Source of the DNA: CAYXVF01 sp964468125
GTDB taxonomy: Bacteria; Myxococcota; XYA12-FULL-58-9; CAYXVF01
DNA: 64,000 nucleotides
Reading direction: 5' to 3'
Assembly (NCBI GenBank): GCA_964468125.1
Contig: CAYXVF010000019.1
Span: 7,067-71,066, forward strand
Positions 61,175 through 64,000 of this stretch are shown here, piece by piece; the stretch's first letter is position 1, and each line of letters begins with the position of its first letter. A program made the position numbers and the translations under genes. The notes under the pieces were generated by a model. That model did not search any database and had not been told where the DNA came from. It was given only the letters and a program-made list of their open reading frames with translations.

Positions 61175-63268
61175 ATGACAGACGATCCGAGCAAGCCGGA
61201 GTCCGTTCCCGCCGACGCGTGGTGGGACCCGGACGACAACGAATGGGTCCTGGGTGAGCGAAACGCCGAGGGGCGCCAAGATGGCGAATATCGCTACTGG
61301 CGACCGGATGGCACGTTGTGCTGCCGCAACCGATGGGTCGACGGTACGCTCCAGGGACCCTTTGAGCGCTACCACGAGAACGGCGACGTCTCGCAGCGGG
61401 GCGAGTTCCGAGACGGCGAGCTCGACGGGACCCGGGAGTGGATCGGCTCAGACGAGCCCACGAGCGAGAACACCCGACCGTCCGGGGTGAGCGAACGCGT
61501 CTGGCGCTCGGAGATGGACTACGTGGACGGGCAGGTCGTCGCCGTTCGCCATTTCGACCGGGAGGGCCGTCAGGTCATGCCTGAAACCGGCGAGCCCTAC
61601 CCCGATCGCCCGGACGGGGTTCCCCCGGAAGCGGAGTATCATCCCCGCGACGAGCAATGGGCGCACGGGCGCGCCGACGGGAATCAGGACAAGCAGGGGC
61701 TCTGGCGATATTGGCACTCAGACGGCGCCAAGAAGCGAGAGATCGAGTACCTCGACGATGTCCCGCACGGGGTTTTCCGCGGCTACGACGCGGCCGGGAC
61801 CCTGCGGCAGGAGGGTACCCTCGAGCATGGGGATCAGGTCGGTCTGTGGCGCGACCACGACGAGAGCGGCGAGCTCGAGAGCGAGGCGGCATACGTGGAA
61901 GGCGTGCTCGACGGGCCCTTCAAGCTCTTCGGCACAACGGTGAGCGAGGGCTACGCGACGAGCGGCGCTGCCCGCCTCGAAGGTGAGTACCAACGAGGGG
62001 CACCCGTTGGGATTTGGCGTGTTACAGATGGCCTCGGCAACGCCCTCTTCGAGGTGAGCATTGGTCGCGTCCGGCAGGTCGACGACCTCGCTTCACTCAC
62101 CCCGTTCGCCAATCGGGTCCGGTCCGCCAACGAGTGGCAGGAGCAGGCTTTGGAGCTGATCGACGAATCGCGGTTTGTCGAAGCGCTGCTCTGCATGGCT
62201 CGCGCCGTAGCGACGAGCTGTGAGGTGGAAGTGATGCTCGATGCGCTGCAGCGCTTTGCACTCCCGACGACGTCGGAGCGCGCAATGCAAGTTCACGGCG
62301 AGCTGGCTGAGGCGCCTGTGCCCACACTCGCGAGCTCCTTGGTGCTCGGGGCGAGCCCGGCGCACGTCCTGCGCGGTCTCGCGATTCAGCTCGACCAGGC
62401 GAACTACGGGCACGCTGCCCTCGACATGGTGAACGCGGCGATCCTCCTCGATCCGGACGAGCGCGCCTTTCTCTTCACCCGTGCCCTGATCCTCATGCGC
62501 CTCGGTTTGAACCAACACGCGGCGATCGACATCGAGGAGCTCGCGGCAACGGAGCCCGAGCAGGCGAAGTTCTTGCGCGTCTACAACGAGATTCTCTTTC
62601 CTTCCTTCGACTTCTGGCCGAGCCGGGAGCCGCCCGAGACCTACTACGACGAGCTGCCGGAGGCGCCTGCACAGGAGCTCGAGGCGATACGCTCGGTGAT
62701 CCGAAAATATGTGCGTCGCCTGACGCTGATCCGAGAAGCGCTTGCGGGCTACGTGTCCACGGGCATGGAATGGTTTCCTCCGGATTTGAGCCATTTAGTG
62801 GCGGAGGACGTTGCGCTCGAGGTAGACCAATTCGAGCAAACTGACGAAGAGGGAGACGTCGAGGAGATCGAGATCGACGAGACGCTCGACACCGTAGAAG
62901 CGGAGCTTCCCGATCTGCTGCGCTGGGCCCGCTCGGAGTGGAACGCCCTGACCTATCTCTGTTGGGCGGTGGGACTCGACGAGGTCGCGATCCCCGATTC
63001 GCTGCGTCCGCGCACGGGCTTTGGCGAGGCGGCAGGGATGGCGGTGCAACGGCTCTGGCGTTGTCGTGACCGTCGAATGATGGGGGGATATGGCGCGCAG
63101 CGCGCAGGGGTGCCGGGCTTCGAGTGGGAGGGGCTGGATGTGGATGAGATCCCGCCCCAGCTCATTTCGATCGCCGAATCGCAATATGCTGAGATGTCAG
63201 CGATGTTCCGCTGGCTGACGGATGGCGAGGCGCGCTCGCCCTGGCAGGACAATCTCCGAGGGAGCTGA
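61175..63268 (+). CDS. MORN-type repeat protein with helical C-terminal part
   Basis: 697 aa, no signal peptide. Residues about 20-290 hold MORN_2-like repeats, each of the form Y/W-x-x-DG-x-x-x-G-x-x-x-x-Y-x-x-x-G: GEYRYWRPDGTLCCR, GPFERYHENGDVSQRGEF, GLWRYWHSDGAKKR, GVFRGYDAAGTLRQEG. A helical, TPR-like region follows (ALDMVNAAILLDPDERAFLF) and then an acidic stretch (EEGDVEEIEIDE). MORN-type proteins are protein- or membrane-binding scaffolds. The stop overlaps the next ATG (TGATG). Confidence 0.8.
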   Translation: MTDDPSKPESVPADAWWDPDDNEWVLGERNAEGRQDGEYRYWRPDGTLCCRNRWVDGTLQGPFERYHENGDVSQRGEFRDGELDGTREWIGSDEPTSENTRPSGVSERVWRSEMDYVDGQVVAVRHFDREGRQVMPETGEPYPDRPDGVPPEAEYHPRDEQWAHGRADGNQDKQGLWRYWHSDGAKKREIEYLDDVPHGVFRGYDAAGTLRQEGTLEHGDQVGLWRDHDESGELESEAAYVEGVLDGPFKLFGTTVSEGYATSGAARLEGEYQRGAPVGIWRVTDGLGNALFEVSIGRVRQVDDLASLTPFANRVRSANEWQEQALELIDESRFVEALLCMARAVATSCEVEVMLDALQRFALPTTSERAMQVHGELAEAPVPTLASSLVLGASPAHVLRGLAIQLDQANYGHAALDMVNAAILLDPDERAFLFTRALILMRLGLNQHAAIDIEELAATEPEQAKFLRVYNEILFPSFDFWPSREPPETYYDELPEAPAQELEAIRSVIRKYVRRLTLIREALAGYVSTGMEWFPPDLSHLVAEDVALEVDQFEQTDEEGDVEEIEIDETLDTVEAELPDLLRWARSEWNALTYLCWAVGLDEVAIPDSLRPRTGFGEAAGMAVQRLWRCRDRRMMGGYGAQRAGVPGFEWEGLDVDEIPPQLISIAESQYAEMSAMFRWLTDGEARSPWQDNLRGS

Positions 63269-64000
63269 TGAGCGATACGTTGCCACCCCACCTGCGGGAG
63301 CTGCTTGCGGTCATGGAGCGCGACATGGGTGTTTCCCGCGACGCGCTTCTCGCCCAGGCGGTCTTCACGCTGGCCCGTCTGCACGGCTACGTCGTGCCGA
63401 GCGAGCTCCCCGCACCCCCGCGCGCGGCAGCGGAGACCGTCGAGCCGAGCGAGGCGGCCCCTGCCTCTCCGAGGATGGAGCCCGTCGCACCAGCGCTGGA
63501 AGACGACGACCGGCCGGATGTGGGACCTGAGCTCCCCTCCGAGAGCACCATCGTACGTCGCAGCAATCAAGCGGTGCGCATTCGGGCGATCGCAGACGAC
63601 GTGGCTCGCCTGACCGTTCCGTTCGAGCCCTCGCGGCCACAGGAGGAATCGCCGGAAGCTGCGGACGACGATGAGTGGCTGGATGACGCAGACGAGGCGG
63701 CGGACGACGCCTGGTCCTCAGCGGGCTTTGCTGAGGAAGAGGATGGCTTCTACGCGGAAGACGAGCCTCCGGTCGTTCCAGAAGCGACGGCCACGCCGGA
63801 GCGGGCGGCCTCGGAGCACAGCGCAGCGCTTGCGTCGGAGCACCGAGACCATGCGCCGGTGCCGGAAGAAGAACGCGACCCTTTCGACATCGCCGCGGAG
63901 TCCGGATCGAGCTGGGACGACCTCGACGAGCTGCGACCCGCGGAGTCGCAAACCGCGGCACCTACGGAGCGGCCGGGCGCCGAGCCGTCGGGCGCCGAGC
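63268..64000 (+). CDS. Acidic low-complexity protein, truncated by window end
   Basis: At least 244 residues, no stop before the window end. ATG overlaps the MORN gene stop (TGATG). N-terminal 50 residues form a compact domain (LPPHLRELLAVMERDMGVSR, LLAQAVFTLARLHGYVVP) that could be a short helical or ribbon-helix-helix module. After it the sequence is acidic and Pro/Ala-rich with EEDGFYAEDE and DDDEWLDDADEA. A VRRSNQAVRIRAIADDVARL segment stands out. The missing C-terminal part may hold the defining domain; FHA-type proteins of this group have a similar front end, but this is unproven. Confidence 0.72.
   Translation, partial: MSDTLPPHLRELLAVMERDMGVSRDALLAQAVFTLARLHGYVVPSELPAPPRAAAETVEPSEAAPASPRMEPVAPALEDDDRPDVGPELPSESTIVRRSNQAVRIRAIADDVARLTVPFEPSRPQEESPEAADDDEWLDDADEAADDAWSSAGFAEEEDGFYAEDEPPVVPEATATPERAASEHSAALASEHRDHAPVPEEERDPFDIAAESGSSWDDLDELRPAESQTAAPTERPGAEPSGAE

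Noticed and set aside
59206..61239. 677-codon minus-strand open frame across the NTT-HEAT start and the tatD gene
   Set aside because: It is antisense to tatD and out of frame with the NTT-HEAT gene, whose products are both recognisable; no homology. High GC makes long shadow frames common.

Overview
The window is a gene-dense, high-GC chromosomal segment, probably from the Myxococcota (myxobacteria and relatives). The grounds are a subtilase ending in a MYXO-CTERM-like tail (Cys, hydrophobic helix, Arg run), a Tgl/PilW-like TPR lipoprotein, many predicted lipoproteins and Cys-rich secreted proteins, frequent GTG starts and many 4-bp stop/start overlaps. I see no rRNA, tRNA, insertion sequence, phage gene or CRISPR array. 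The placement is inference from gene content and was not tested by a search.

Layout. 1-2.1 kb: end of a LOG-family gene, a HAD phosphatase, a DUF429 protein and a GatB/YqeY protein. 2.2-7.8 kb: a small membrane protein, then a minus-strand run of SNF2/SWIM helicase, type II asparaginase and lipoprotein. 7.8-19.5 kb is envelope-rich: a 1582-aa lipoprotein with eight Ig-like repeats and a beta-helix, an alpha/beta-hydrolase that has lost its nucleophile, a parvulin lipoprotein, a VWA/Cys-rich lipoprotein pair, and a REC-GAF-HD-GYP response regulator. 19.8-22.8 kb: Cys-rich subtilase and an RsbRD-like protein. 22.8-28.7 kb: a plus-strand series of aspartokinase, ComEA-like protein, phosphatidylserine decarboxylase, PgeF, CpoB-like and LysM proteins; the kinase and the decarboxylase both carry histone-H1-like lysine-rich tails.

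28.7-33.3 kb: coupled OPT and POT peptide transporters and a DUF2520 dehydrogenase. 33.4-38.6 kb: an unrecognised protein with a possible Cys-His-Asp site, two small partners, and a ClpA-like unfoldase with an IGF loop. 38.7-46.9 kb: MsrB, outer-membrane phospholipase A, a 1415-aa beta-rich protein of unknown function, a secreted protein, a Tgl/PilW-like lipoprotein and RecO. 46.9-50.8 kb: SppA fused to a predicted beta-barrel, overlapping a PATAN/J-domain/TPR protein. 50.8-60.2 kb: a minus-strand run of HEAT-fused nucleotide transporter, LpoA-like protein, site-2 protease with HDxxH, DinG-like helicase and radical SAM enzyme. 60.3-64 kb: TatD, a MORN-repeat protein and an acidic protein cut by the window end.

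Much of the segment serves the cell envelope: lipoproteins, outer-membrane proteins, proteases, peptide uptake, phospholipid synthesis and pilus assembly. The most unexplained item is the 1415-aa beta-rich protein encoded just upstream of the phospholipase. Several proteins have altered catalytic residues (hydrolase Ser to Gly, site-2 protease HExxH to HDxxH, J-domain HPD to HLD, phospholipase Asn to Asp) and deserve a direct check.
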